Shown here piece after piece: positions 1 through 7,373 of a stretch of 30,126 nucleotides of DNA. The stretch lies in NCBI GenBank assembly GCA_007280825.1, contig QYQI01000125.1, forward strand, positions 1 through 30,126, in the 5' to 3' direction. Numbering within the stretch: position 1 is the first letter of the stretch; every line of letters starts with the position of its first letter. The notes beneath the pieces were generated by a model that was given only the letters and a program-made list of their open reading frames with translations, searched no databases and was not told the DNA's origin. The stretch comes from Ignavibacteriales bacterium. GTDB lineage: Bacteria; Bacteroidota; Ignavibacteria; Ignavibacteriales; Melioribacteraceae. A program made the position numbers and the translations under genes.

Positions 1-1
1 G

Positions 2-199
2 TTGAAATATATCAGCAGTGCGGGGCTTGGAGTCTTTATGGCTTATGTGGAAACTATGAGGGAAAACAAAGGCGACATAAAGTTTTCCAACATGAAAGAT
101 AATGTTTACAACATTTTCGATCTTTTAGGATTTCCTATTTTGTACGAATTCTACAAAGAAGAAAAAGAAGCTGTTCACAAATTTGGCGATCAAGGATAG
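2..199 (+). CDS. STAS-domain anti-anti-sigma factor (3' part; start lies outside window)
   Basis: C-terminal 65 or so residues of a SpoIIAA/RsbV-type STAS protein. In partner switching this protein, when unphosphorylated, binds the anti-sigma kinase and frees its target; phosphorylation of one serine switches it off. The visible piece holds the conserved phosphorylation loop SSAGLG. Aligned with the family DSSGLG motif, the acceptor is the second serine (codon at 17-19). The remainder follows the usual helix-strand-helix STAS ending. The TTG at 2-4 encodes an internal Leu of the LKYISSAGLG strand, not a real start, because the first half of the domain is missing. The stop is 2 bases before the TTG of the RsbW-like gene, so the two are co-translated partners. 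Confidence 0.88.
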   Translation: MKYISSAGLGVFMAYVETMRENKGDIKFSNMKDNVYNIFDLLGFPILYEFYKEEKEAVHKFGDQG

Positions 200-201
200 A
201 C

Positions 202-639
202 TTGAATTCCTACAACAAAATATTTGAGAAAGAGCTTCTCATTAAAAGCACAACCGACAATCTTGCCGTCATAAGAGATTTTATAAAATCTGCTGCTAAT
301 CAAAGTGGATTTTCTGAAGATACGACTGGTAAGATAATACTTGCTGTTGATGAAGCTTGCACCAACATAATTAAACACGCTTATAAAAATTCTCCCGAAG
401 GCAACATAATCATTAAAATAAAATTCAATGACCCGAAGTTCAGTATTTCCATTACTGATGAAGGTTCACATTTTGACCCAAACACAGTTCCCGAACCTAA
501 TCTACGTGAATATTATAAAGAGAAACGGGTGGGCGGTCTTGGAATGTTTTTGATAAAGAAACTTATGGATGAAGTGAATTATTCTACTCTCAGCGGAAAT
601 AAAAACCAAGTCATATTAGTTAAATATCTACCCAATTAG
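202..639 (+). CDS. RsbW/SpoIIAB-like serine kinase (anti-sigma/anti-regulator ATPase)
   Basis: A 145-residue single-domain GHKL ATPase of the HATPase_c_2 type, the kinase of a partner-switching module. It should phosphorylate the upstream STAS protein and hold a sigma factor or other target when the STAS protein is phosphorylated. Visible motifs are the N-box (VDEACTNIIKHAYKN, around residues 49-63), the G1 box (TDEGSHFDP, around 95) and the glycine-rich lid (GGLGMFLIKK, around 111). Length matches RsbW-type proteins. The start is TTG, set by AAGGA at 192-196 and the 2-base gap after the STAS stop; no ATG lies in a suitable place upstream. The next gene starts 2 bases after the stop. No sigma factor gene is visible, so the target is unknown. 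Confidence 0.9.
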   Translation: MNSYNKIFEKELLIKSTTDNLAVIRDFIKSAANQSGFSEDTTGKIILAVDEACTNIIKHAYKNSPEGNIIIKIKFNDPKFSISITDEGSHFDPNTVPEPNLREYYKEKRVGGLGMFLIKKLMDEVNYSTLSGNKNQVILVKYLPN

Positions 640-641
640 GC

Positions 642-2321
642 ATGCAGCAACTAGATAATAATGAAGCTCTTAGAAATTTTTCAGCTCTCGTTGATTTCAG
701 CAACCTTATAAACTCTACGCTCGATCTAAATTTCAGTCTTAATAATATTCTGCTTACTTGTTTTGGAAAATTTCATACAACGAAAGGTATGATTGCACTT
801 CTAAACGATGAAAATTATTTTGAAGTGAAAGTATCAAAAGGTATTCCTAATAATATTATTTCGAAATTTCCAAAGATTACAATTCACAATTATGAAACAA
901 GCGGTGAGTTGAGTTCGTATATCGAAGAAAATAATTTTCCAATCGTTCAGGATATTAAATCATCCGAGGGGTTGAAGGGTATATTAATTCTAGGTCAAAG
1001 ATTAACAAGCAAACATTACGAAGAAGAGGATATTAATTTTTTAAAAACAATTCTCAATGTCGGATCAACTGCAATTGAGAATTCAATAATGGTAGAAAAG
1101 TTAAAACGTGTAAATCGTAATCTGGATGCAAAGGTAAATCAACTAAGTTCTCTTTTCGATCTTAGTAAAGAATTCAGCGGAATTTTACAGATAGAAATGG
1201 TTAGCAAAATGCTTGTCTATTCTTTGATCGGGCAGATGCTAGTTTCTAAATATGCCGTGATTTCTTGTACGTCGAATGCACTGTACTTTCTGGAGAATAG
1301 ATTTGATGAAAATCATTTAAGGAATACTCTCAAAGAATGTGAATCAAGCCATTTTACAAAACCTCTTACCAGAAATGAATTAGTTGACAAATACAAACCA
1401 TTTGCCGAAGTAGGTGTTGACCTTATTGTACCAATGCAGATAAAAGGGGAAACAAAAGGATTAATTCTTCTTGGAAAAAGAAAGAATGAACTTCAGTATA
1501 CTCAATCTGATATTGAATTTGTTTCTTCAGTAGGCAGCCTTGCAATTATTTCAATTGAAAATGCACGTCTCTTTAAAGAAACACTTGAAAAACAGCGGCT
1601 TGAAAAAGATTTAGAGACCGCACGAAATATTCAGAATAATCTTTTACCAAAAACAATTCCCAAATTCTCAAATTTTGAAATGGCGGCATTTAATAAATCT
1701 GCACGCATGGTTGGCGGTGATTATTACGATATTGTAAAATTAGATGAAGATAAAATCTTGTTTGCAATTGCCGATGTATCCGGCAAAGGAGTGCCTGCTG
1801 CATTGTTGATGGCGAACATTCAAGCATTCTTAAAATCAATTTGCAAAATGAAAATGCAACTTGCAGAAGCTACCAATTTAATGAATGATCTTGTTGCTGA
1901 AAATACAATTATGGGAAGCTTTATCACTTTCTTCTGGGGAATTATTGATAATTCTAAAAAAGAACTTACTTATGTTAATGCTGGTCATAATCCTCCGCTT
2001 CATATAAGAAATTCCAATATTACAAAACTTAAAAAAGGCGGAATGATACTCGGCGTTATGGAAACTGTTATTCCATATATCTCAGAAACTATTAAACTTG
2101 AAAGCGGCGATGCAATTATTCTTTTTACGGACGGAATAACTGAAGCAATGAATGATAAATGGGAAGAATTTTCAGATGAAAGATTAGAAACATTAGCATT
2201 ACTGAAATACGAAGAGAGTGCTCAAAATATTCTATCACATATTAAATTCAATGTTGAAGATTTCACACACGGAGCCGAACAGTCTGATGATATTACAAGT
2301 TTAGTTATAAAGGTGAAATAA
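642..2321 (+). CDS. Soluble GAF-GAF-SpoIIE (PP2C-type) serine phosphatase
   Basis: A 559-residue cytoplasmic protein, likely the RsbU/RsbP-type phosphatase that dephosphorylates the STAS partner. Two GAF-like sensor regions (about residues 10-150 and 165-315) are followed by a short charged linker helix (EKQRLEKDLETARNIQ) and a SpoIIE/PP2C domain (about 340-559). Metal-binding acidic residues are present: GGDYYD (D360), ADVSGKG (D378), LFTDGITE and the terminal QSDDITSLVIK. No membrane segment or signal peptide is seen. The catalytic site looks intact. The gene begins 2 bases after the kinase gene and its TAA overlaps the next ATG by one base (TAATG), implying coupled translation. The GAF ligand cannot be told from sequence. 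Confidence 0.9.
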   Translation: MQQLDNNEALRNFSALVDFSNLINSTLDLNFSLNNILLTCFGKFHTTKGMIALLNDENYFEVKVSKGIPNNIISKFPKITIHNYETSGELSSYIEENNFPIVQDIKSSEGLKGILILGQRLTSKHYEEEDINFLKTILNVGSTAIENSIMVEKLKRVNRNLDAKVNQLSSLFDLSKEFSGILQIEMVSKMLVYSLIGQMLVSKYAVISCTSNALYFLENRFDENHLRNTLKECESSHFTKPLTRNELVDKYKPFAEVGVDLIVPMQIKGETKGLILLGKRKNELQYTQSDIEFVSSVGSLAIISIENARLFKETLEKQRLEKDLETARNIQNNLLPKTIPKFSNFEMAAFNKSARMVGGDYYDIVKLDEDKILFAIADVSGKGVPAALLMANIQAFLKSICKMKMQLAEATNLMNDLVAENTIMGSFITFFWGIIDNSKKELTYVNAGHNPPLHIRNSNITKLKKGGMILGVMETVIPYISETIKLESGDAIILFTDGITEAMNDKWEEFSDERLETLALLKYEESAQNILSHIKFNVEDFTHGAEQSDDITSLVIKVK

Positions 2322-4876
2322 TGTTTAATAGAATTAAAAAATTTTATACGAAACAGAAGCAAGTACTAATTGTAATTTCAACAGTACTTCTCGTTATACT
2401 CTCGTTTATTAACTTCTATTTTATCTTTAATGTAACTGCTCAATCAAATGATGAATGTTTGTGGACTGAGAAGAAGAGTGATGGTAAAATAATTATTAGA
2501 TTCGAGCAGGTAAAAGTTAACGGTGTTACATGGCAGGCAGGAATTCGTGATGGAGATTTACTACTTGCTATCGATGGAACAGCTGCCTCAAACAACTTAA
2601 ACGCTACTAAAATACTAGATAAAATTCCTTACGGAGATTATGCAACCTATAAAGTTGTAAGGAACGGCAATGAGTTTGAAACAAAAGTCTTTGTAAAAAA
2701 ATTGATTGACATAGGTGGTTTGAGTATAAATCTAATGTCGCTTATTTGGTTATTGGTTGCTTTCGTAGTTGTTATGTCCAAACTGGAAGGAAGAATTCAA
2801 AATTTATTTTATAGAGTTGCAATATTTTCAGTATTCTATTCTACAACAGCTCTAGTTTATCGCGGCACACAGGTTGACAGCGTAATTTTTAATAATCCTG
2901 TTTTAGTAGCCTTAGTTGCACTTTCAATATCAATGGGAGTAGTTTTATTTCCAATTGCACTAGTGCATTTTTTTAGTGTTTTCCCGCGCGAATATTCCTT
3001 CGTATCAAAAAAATGGTTCAAGATAATATTTTATAAAGTAAGCATCGGTTTTTTCATAACATACTATTGCATACTTGGGTATGAATATTTTTTAATAAAG
3101 AAAACACCTATTTCAAATGTTTTAGGTGTTGCGATTTTTTATATGGGGTTTGCACTTTTCATTTTAGCGTTTATACTTCTCGCTATAAATTATTACAAGC
3201 TGTCAACAAAGAAAGAAAAAAAACCAATACTAATAATCCTTATTGCATTTTTTATTGCTGTTCTTGCAAGAATATACTTTACTTTTTTGGCTCAACCAAT
3301 CGTAGGATTAGCTTTCAATAATCCCCAATATTTTACACCAATTCTTTTAATTGCACTTGTTCCAATCGCTTTTGGCTATTCTATCTTTAAATATTCCTTA
3401 ATGGATATTAAAGATTTTGTTAAGAATGCAATTGTTTACGGCGTAGCAACGTTTACTGTTGCTGGTGTATATTATTTTGTTATTTATTTGTTAGGACTGT
3501 TAGTTAGCAATGCAGTTGGGACAGAATATCAGGTAATGATTGCGGGTGCAGTGTTTGTGGTCTTTTCATTTGTATTCCAATCTTCAAAAGATAAGTTCCA
3601 AAATATTCTTACAGAAAAATTCTATCCAGAGCAATTCACTTTTCAAAAAGCGTTACTTGTATTCAGTAATGAGATTGCAAGTACAGTTGGTAAAGAAAAT
3701 ATTTTTGATTCGATACAAGAACTTTTTGTTAACTCACTTCGTATTCAAACTTTCGGACTTCTTTTAAGGAATGAAGATAATTCCTTTAATCTAATTCGCC
3801 ATAAAGGAATTAACAATTTAGACTTAAACCTTGTTGATGATGATTTCCATATAGCAAATTATTGTTTGGATTGTAATCAATTTGGGAAGAAACAAGTTCT
3901 TGAACGCCAGGATTTCGCGGAAGTGCTGGGAGAATCATCAGAAAAATATCTTTCTGAAAATATTTACACAATAATTCCTCTTTTCATTAAATCGAAGATC
4001 ATTGGATTTTTGTTATTCGGTCTTAAGCAATCCGGTTCTCAATTTGCCGGAAAAGATTTGGATCTGCTAATAGCGGCGGCTACTCAAACAGCTATTTCAA
4101 TTGATACTGCACGTCTTTATGAATCTGAAGCAGAGAAACAAAAATTAGAAAGAGATCTGGAGAATGCACGTAGAATTCAAGAGACACTTCTTCCAAAAAC
4201 ATTTCCTAAAATTGATCGGCTTGATATTGCCGGTAAGATGATTCCTGCAATGCATGTCGGAGGTGATTATTTTGATTTGATTAAAATCTCTGATAAAAAA
4301 TTATTTGTTGTAATCGGGGATGTATCCGGCAAAGGATTAAGCGCTTCGTTTTATATGTCTAAACTTCAAACTATGATCGGACTTTATTGCACTGAAGGTA
4401 AATCGCCGAGCGAAATTTTAGTTGAAGTGAATAAAAAAATCTATGAGAGTATTGAAAAGAACTGGTTCATAACAGTGTCATTAGCATTATTTGATAGTTC
4501 AGAAAATTCAGTAAAATTTTGCCGTGCTGGTCATACTCCATTAATTAGAATACGAGATAAAAGTGTTGAAGAGTTTCAACCATCAGGATTGGGCGTTGGT
4601 TTGGAAAGGGGAGAGCTGTTTCAATCTTCTTTAGAAGAAATTACCATTCCATTCAAACCGAACGATTTATTTTTCTTCTATTCCGACGGTGTGACGGAAT
4701 TGATGAATCAGAATGATGAACAATTTGGTGAAGAGAAGTTAAAGGAATTATTAATTGCTAATTCTGACAGCAGTTGCGCTGATATTCAGAATCTGTTAAT
4801 AAAAAAATTAAATGAGTTCCGCGGTAAAACTCCTCAATATGATGATGTTACTTCTATCGTTATCAAAATAAAATAA
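2321..4876 (+). CDS. Membrane-bound PDZ-multiTM-GAF-SpoIIE serine phosphatase
   Basis: An 851-residue protein likely to be a membrane sensor input to the partner switch. In order: an N-terminal TM helix (about 13-37), an extracytoplasmic PDZ-like domain (about 50-120, with GVTWQAGIRDGDLLLAIDG), about eight or nine hydrophobic helices (about 130-425), a GAF-like region (about 440-600), a linker helix (EKQKLERDLENARRIQ), and a SpoIIE/PP2C domain (about 625-851). Its metal ligands look intact: GGDYFD (D649), GDVSGKG (D667), YSDGVTE and the terminal YDDVTSIVIK. The linker and catalytic domain closely resemble those of the preceding phosphatase, suggesting duplication and sensor swapping. The start ATG overlaps the preceding stop. 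The extracytoplasmic PDZ could recognise an exposed peptide end or membrane protein; that is inference. Confidence 0.88.
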   Translation: MFNRIKKFYTKQKQVLIVISTVLLVILSFINFYFIFNVTAQSNDECLWTEKKSDGKIIIRFEQVKVNGVTWQAGIRDGDLLLAIDGTAASNNLNATKILDKIPYGDYATYKVVRNGNEFETKVFVKKLIDIGGLSINLMSLIWLLVAFVVVMSKLEGRIQNLFYRVAIFSVFYSTTALVYRGTQVDSVIFNNPVLVALVALSISMGVVLFPIALVHFFSVFPREYSFVSKKWFKIIFYKVSIGFFITYYCILGYEYFLIKKTPISNVLGVAIFYMGFALFILAFILLAINYYKLSTKKEKKPILIILIAFFIAVLARIYFTFLAQPIVGLAFNNPQYFTPILLIALVPIAFGYSIFKYSLMDIKDFVKNAIVYGVATFTVAGVYYFVIYLLGLLVSNAVGTEYQVMIAGAVFVVFSFVFQSSKDKFQNILTEKFYPEQFTFQKALLVFSNEIASTVGKENIFDSIQELFVNSLRIQTFGLLLRNEDNSFNLIRHKGINNLDLNLVDDDFHIANYCLDCNQFGKKQVLERQDFAEVLGESSEKYLSENIYTIIPLFIKSKIIGFLLFGLKQSGSQFAGKDLDLLIAAATQTAISIDTARLYESEAEKQKLERDLENARRIQETLLPKTFPKIDRLDIAGKMIPAMHVGGDYFDLIKISDKKLFVVIGDVSGKGLSASFYMSKLQTMIGLYCTEGKSPSEILVEVNKKIYESIEKNWFITVSLALFDSSENSVKFCRAGHTPLIRIRDKSVEEFQPSGLGVGLERGELFQSSLEEITIPFKPNDLFFFYSDGVTELMNQNDEQFGEEKLKELLIANSDSSCADIQNLLIKKLNEFRGKTPQYDDVTSIVIKIK

Positions 4877-4880
4877 AGTT

Positions 4881-4932
4881 GACCTCACCCCTGCCCCTCT
4901 CCTAATTTAGGAGAGGGATTTAAGGTGGGGTC
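4881..4932. repeat. Intergenic palindromic repeat (nested inverted repeat)
   Basis: A 52-base element just after the phosphatase gene. The outer arms GACCTCACC (4881-4889) and GGTGGGGTC (4924-4932) pair with one mismatch. Inside them CCCTCTCCTAA (4895-4905) and TTAGGAGAGGG (4907-4917) form a perfect 11-base palindrome around one T. It is far more GC-rich than its surroundings. Without a T-tract it is not a standard terminator, although it could still stop or process the upstream transcript. CTCACCCC...CTCTCC...GGAGAGG...GGTGAGG palindromes recur as dispersed intergenic repeats in many bacterial genomes, so a REP/MITE-like identity is the likeliest reading. Only one copy is in the window. Confidence 0.7.
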
Positions 4933-5107
4933 GGCAAGAAACTCATGTAGTGTTGCTTTAATGGTTTAATAAAATTAGTTTGTATAAGAGTTATAATTCA
5001 TAAAATATTCTTGGTATAAAATTTTTTTTCTGAGTCCTTTTTTTTGATAATTATTTATTCTAATAAATTTTCTGTTATTTTATAAATAGTTGCATTAAGG
5101 AGGAAGT

Positions 5108-6130
5108 ATGCGTTGCAGTCATAAAATCAAGAATAGTTCTTTATTATGCATTTTTATTTTGTCCTTTACGATACTAAGCTGCAGTAAAGATGATAACCCT
5201 GTAGAAGCGGGTAATACTAATCTAGATGGAATATGGACGGGAACAATATTATCAAATTTAGTAACAACACCATCAGACATAACAATTAGTATTACTCAGA
5301 CGAATAAAACTGTAGCGGGCACTTACAGCGTTTTAACAGGTGCATCCGGTACAATCTCCGGAACAATTAACAATAATTCATTTAATTTCACTTTAACTCA
5401 AACAACACCAAACTGCATTGGTAGTTTCAATGGTCAAGGAACAATTTCAAATACAACAATTACATTTACTTACTCCGGAAGCGATTGTTGGGGTACTCAT
5501 AATGGCAGCGGAAGTGTAACAAAATATAATCCTGGCACAGATGTAATCTGTCCGTTGTATGTTGGGATTAGTTGGACATACATTGATTCTTCATTTAATA
5601 CTAGCGGAGTATTCACTTCAAGAGATTCTTCAAGGTTGGGAATAATGGGCAAAGGTTCTTATAGCTATCAAGGTCAAAACATTGAACTGTTTTACTGGAA
5701 TTGGATTAACTTGAAAACAAATAAACCGAGTACTTATTCCTGGCTTAAGAGAAATGATAATGACGGATTAAATAGTTACGGCGGATATTTCAGAAACCAA
5801 CCATCTAACTTGGTTAAATCATTAGGGAATAAATTCCCGGTAAATGCCGGTGATACATGGAATTCACCAACCTGGAGTTTTACTCCTTCAGACTCAGCCT
5901 TTCATATAACTGATACTTTGAAATATACTTGCCTTTCTACAAATGAAATATTTAAGACTCCGGCTGGTAACTTTAGCTGTTATGTTTATACTTATCAGCG
6001 GAAGACAACTGTTAATAACCAAACAACTATATCTGATACTTATTTATATTTTGTTAAGAACAAAGGATATATAGGTTTAGTAGGTAAAACAAACGGAGTG
6101 ATGAGATCAAAGAAAGTTCTTAAGTATTAA
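5108..6130 (+). CDS. Secreted lipoprotein of unknown function
   Basis: A 340-residue protein with a lipoprotein signal peptide: basic start, hydrophobic core, and lipobox ILSC with the lipidated Cys at residue 25, followed by SKDDN. It should sit on the outer membrane or cell surface. The first mature region (about 38-145) is a Thr/Ser/Asn-rich beta-sandwich or lipocalin-like stretch with repeated GTISG and NNNSFNFTLTQT motifs and two cysteines (in PNCIG and SDCWG) that may pair. A second region (about 150-340) starts with CPLYVGISWTY and has a beta pattern with Trp/Tyr residues. I do not recognise a named family. The start is fixed by a strong AAGGAGG at 5097-5103. It stands alone between a repeat and a terminator, so it is probably monocistronic. 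Confidence 0.85.
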   Translation: MRCSHKIKNSSLLCIFILSFTILSCSKDDNPVEAGNTNLDGIWTGTILSNLVTTPSDITISITQTNKTVAGTYSVLTGASGTISGTINNNSFNFTLTQTTPNCIGSFNGQGTISNTTITFTYSGSDCWGTHNGSGSVTKYNPGTDVICPLYVGISWTYIDSSFNTSGVFTSRDSSRLGIMGKGSYSYQGQNIELFYWNWINLKTNKPSTYSWLKRNDNDGLNSYGGYFRNQPSNLVKSLGNKFPVNAGDTWNSPTWSFTPSDSAFHITDTLKYTCLSTNEIFKTPAGNFSCYVYTYQRKTTVNNQTTISDTYLYFVKNKGYIGLVGKTNGVMRSKKVLKY

Positions 6131-6162
6131 GAAACCAAATTGTTAATAATATTCTATTCATA

Positions 6163-6190
6163 AAAAACCCCGATGTAGATCGGGGTTTTT
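6163..6190. terminator. Bidirectional rho-independent terminator
   Basis: Perfect 12-base stem AAAAACCCCGAT / ATCGGGGTTTTT with a GTAG loop. It has a U-tract in either direction and lies between the converging lipoprotein gene and secF, so it can serve both. Confidence 0.92.
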
Positions 6191-6212
6191 GTTTTACTAA
6201 ATGTTTTGAGAA

Positions 6213-7352
6213 TTAGAAGTGAATATTCTTTTTTGTTCTATGTGCGTATTCAAGAACAAAAGCGCTTGCTACAAATATTGAAGAATAAGTTCCGGTAATC
6301 ATTCCTATAAACAATGCAAAAGCAAAGCTTCTTAAAACTTCTCCGCCGAATATCAGCAATACAATAATTGAGAGTAAAACCGTAAATACAGTAATAAGTG
6401 TTCTACTCATTGTAATATTGATTGCATGATTCATATTCTCTTCGATAGAAAGAGTTTTATGAAGTTTCATTTGCTCACGAACTCTATCGAACACAATAAC
6501 AGTATCATTAGTTGAATAACCGACTAGTGTTAAAAATGCGGCAACAACAGTGACAGAAAATTCCAAATTTAATCCTGGTATAACACCATATAAAGCAACA
6601 AAAATTCCCAATGTAAGTAACACATCGTGAAAGAGTGCAATAACAGCTCCTAGAGCAAATGCAAACTTAAATCTAAATCCTAGATAAATAAGAATTGCAA
6701 CTAGAGATAAAAGAACAGCAAGCACAGCATTACGTTCAAGTTCCTTACCAACCTTTGGACCAACTTTATCTTCTTTCAAAACAATAAAGGAATTATCTTT
6801 AAATTTTTGTGATAAATTTTCTTTGATTACATCTGCAATACCAAGACGAACAACAACAGCAGTATTTGAAGCTTCTGAAGAACCTAGAACAGTTTGATAG
6901 CCAGCTTCAAATAATTTATTGCTGATGACCGATGCTATTTGCGGATCTGGGAAGGAATATGTTATAGAATTTGAAGCTGAGTCCTTTATTGTTTTTTGAA
7001 CGCCCGGATATATATTACCGATCAGAGTTTCAATTCTTGCTTTTACATGTGGAAGTACGCTCTTAGGAATTTCTTGAAGTTCAGTTCTTAATAAAATTCC
7101 TGTAGAACCGCCAAAAGTTTTAACTTCCATATTCCCTAAACCAAGTTTATCAACTTCATTTCGAATAGTTGCAATTTCAACAGGGTTGTCAAATTGAAGC
7201 GCTATTTCAGAGCCACCTTTAAAATCTATACCAAATTGTACTCCTTTAATAATAATTACGAGTAAACCGAAAAGCAAAATGGTACCAGAAATAAAATAGA
7301 AGGTAGTGCGCTTACCCATGAAATCAATATTTAAGTTATCGAAAAGTCGCAT
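6213..7352 (-). CDS. secF: Protein translocase subunit SecF
   Basis: A 379-residue inner-membrane RND-type subunit that, with SecD, uses the proton gradient to help SecYEG complete protein export. It shows the typical six-TM layout: TM1 near residues 17-37, the periplasmic P1 head opening with FGIDFKGGSEIALQF, then five C-terminal TM helices from about 205. The family motif GYSTNDTVIVFDRVRE follows TM4. Length is at the upper end of the SecF range. An AGGAGA Shine-Dalgarno lies 10 bases before the ATG. The gene follows secD by 21 bases and ends before the shared terminator. Many Bacteroidetes carry a fused SecDF; here the two are separate. Confidence 0.97.
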   Translation of the reverse strand: MRLFDNLNIDFMGKRTTFYFISGTILLFGLLVIIIKGVQFGIDFKGGSEIALQFDNPVEIATIRNEVDKLGLGNMEVKTFGGSTGILLRTELQEIPKSVLPHVKARIETLIGNIYPGVQKTIKDSASNSITYSFPDPQIASVISNKLFEAGYQTVLGSSEASNTAVVVRLGIADVIKENLSQKFKDNSFIVLKEDKVGPKVGKELERNAVLAVLLSLVAILIYLGFRFKFAFALGAVIALFHDVLLTLGIFVALYGVIPGLNLEFSVTVVAAFLTLVGYSTNDTVIVFDRVREQMKLHKTLSIEENMNHAINITMSRTLITVFTVLLSIIVLLIFGGEVLRSFAFALFIGMITGTYSSIFVASAFVLEYAHRTKKNIHF

Positions 7353-7373
7353 CTATTTTTAATCTCCTAAAAT

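Noticed and set aside
2..4. TTG at the left edge as a genuine start of the STAS gene
   Set aside because: It falls inside the conserved strand just before the phosphorylation loop; half of the domain would be missing.
4881..4932. Ordinary rho-independent terminator after the phosphatase operon
   Set aside because: Neither strand has a T-tract next to the stem, and the nested outer arms fit a repeat element better.
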